The notes below the pieces were generated by a model. That model worked only from the letters and a program-made list of their open reading frames with translations. It was not told the origin of the DNA and did no database searches. Both the position numbers and the translations under genes were made by a program. From Rehmannia glutinosa (lineage: Eukaryota > Streptophyta > Magnoliopsida > Lamiales > Orobanchaceae): a stretch of 64,000 bases of DNA. Below are positions 63,812 to 64,000 of the stretch, one piece after another (the first letter of the stretch is position 1; every line of letters starts with the position of its first letter). Where the stretch lies: contig CM071935.1 in the NCBI GenBank assembly GCA_016081115.2, positions 28,506,075-28,570,074 of the forward strand. The letters are read 5' to 3'.

Positions 63812-64000
63812 AGATACACACACCATCTACCTTCTAGATGCATGAAACTTACCCTCAAATATCTCCCTTACATTTACTTTAGGTGAAACAATTACAAGAT
63901 GTTTTTGGTTATAACATACGTACACATAGGAAATGAGTTCTTGAACACTCATAGTCATAATGTCCAAGGGGCAGACAAGGTAAAACACCACAAAGCTTAA

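Noticed and set aside
1..64000. CRISPR arrays, prokaryotic operons or recent bacterial transfer
   Set aside because: The tandem repeats have no unique regular spacers, and every supported gene has plant introns and plant-family homology.

Overview
The window looks like nuclear DNA of a eudicot plant: genes with many GT-AG introns, AT-rich spacers and a dense mix of plant transposons. No search was run. The species is not identifiable from the sequence alone; an asterid would fit but is only a guess. Three host genes are supported, all on the minus strand: a PX-PH phospholipase D of the zeta1 type (2696-15977, 20 exons), a MORF/DAG organellar RNA-editing factor (49643-52036, 4 exons), and a secreted polygalacturonase (61001-63216, 4 exons). 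I see no operon-like or pathway link between them.

Layout. 1-2690: spacer with a 945-bp Harbinger-type element carrying a broken F-box/LRR gene fragment, then a hAT-like remnant. 2696-16113: PLD zeta and its TATA box. 16243-17259: T-rich Mutator-like element with a degenerate tandem-repeat core. 17529-18168: tRNA-derived SINE split by a hAT MITE. 20277-22040: solo LTR with a 5-bp target duplication. 24506-25246: two MITEs. 25745-26590: LINE RNase H remnant. 27097-28519: second Mutator-like element, with an AACGTGTT minisatellite core. 28588-42112: large Sirevirus-like Copia element with a long region after pol; its 3' LTR is cut off. 42139-45496: internally deleted Gypsy element keeping LTRs and gag. 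45497-46790: second LINE remnant. 47915-49389: third Mutator-like element with a minisatellite core. 49643-52036: MORF gene. 52253-52780: hAT MITE. 53761-60296: complete-length but decayed Copia element with exact 5-bp target duplication. 61001-63216: polygalacturonase. 63621-63811: hAT MITE.

The most interesting points are: (1) the Harbinger-type element with a captured F-box/LRR 5' end; (2) three unrelated-looking elements with 9-bp target duplications, ends beginning GGG and different minisatellite cores; (3) a six-copy MITE family with GGGATAATTAC ends and 9-bp duplications, also found in introns of PLD and polygalacturonase; (4) single-base frameshifts in otherwise intact PLD and polygalacturonase genes, which together with indel-rich differences between the Copia LTRs may point to assembly error rather than gene death. 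I found no sign of a prokaryotic-style defence or biosynthetic system.
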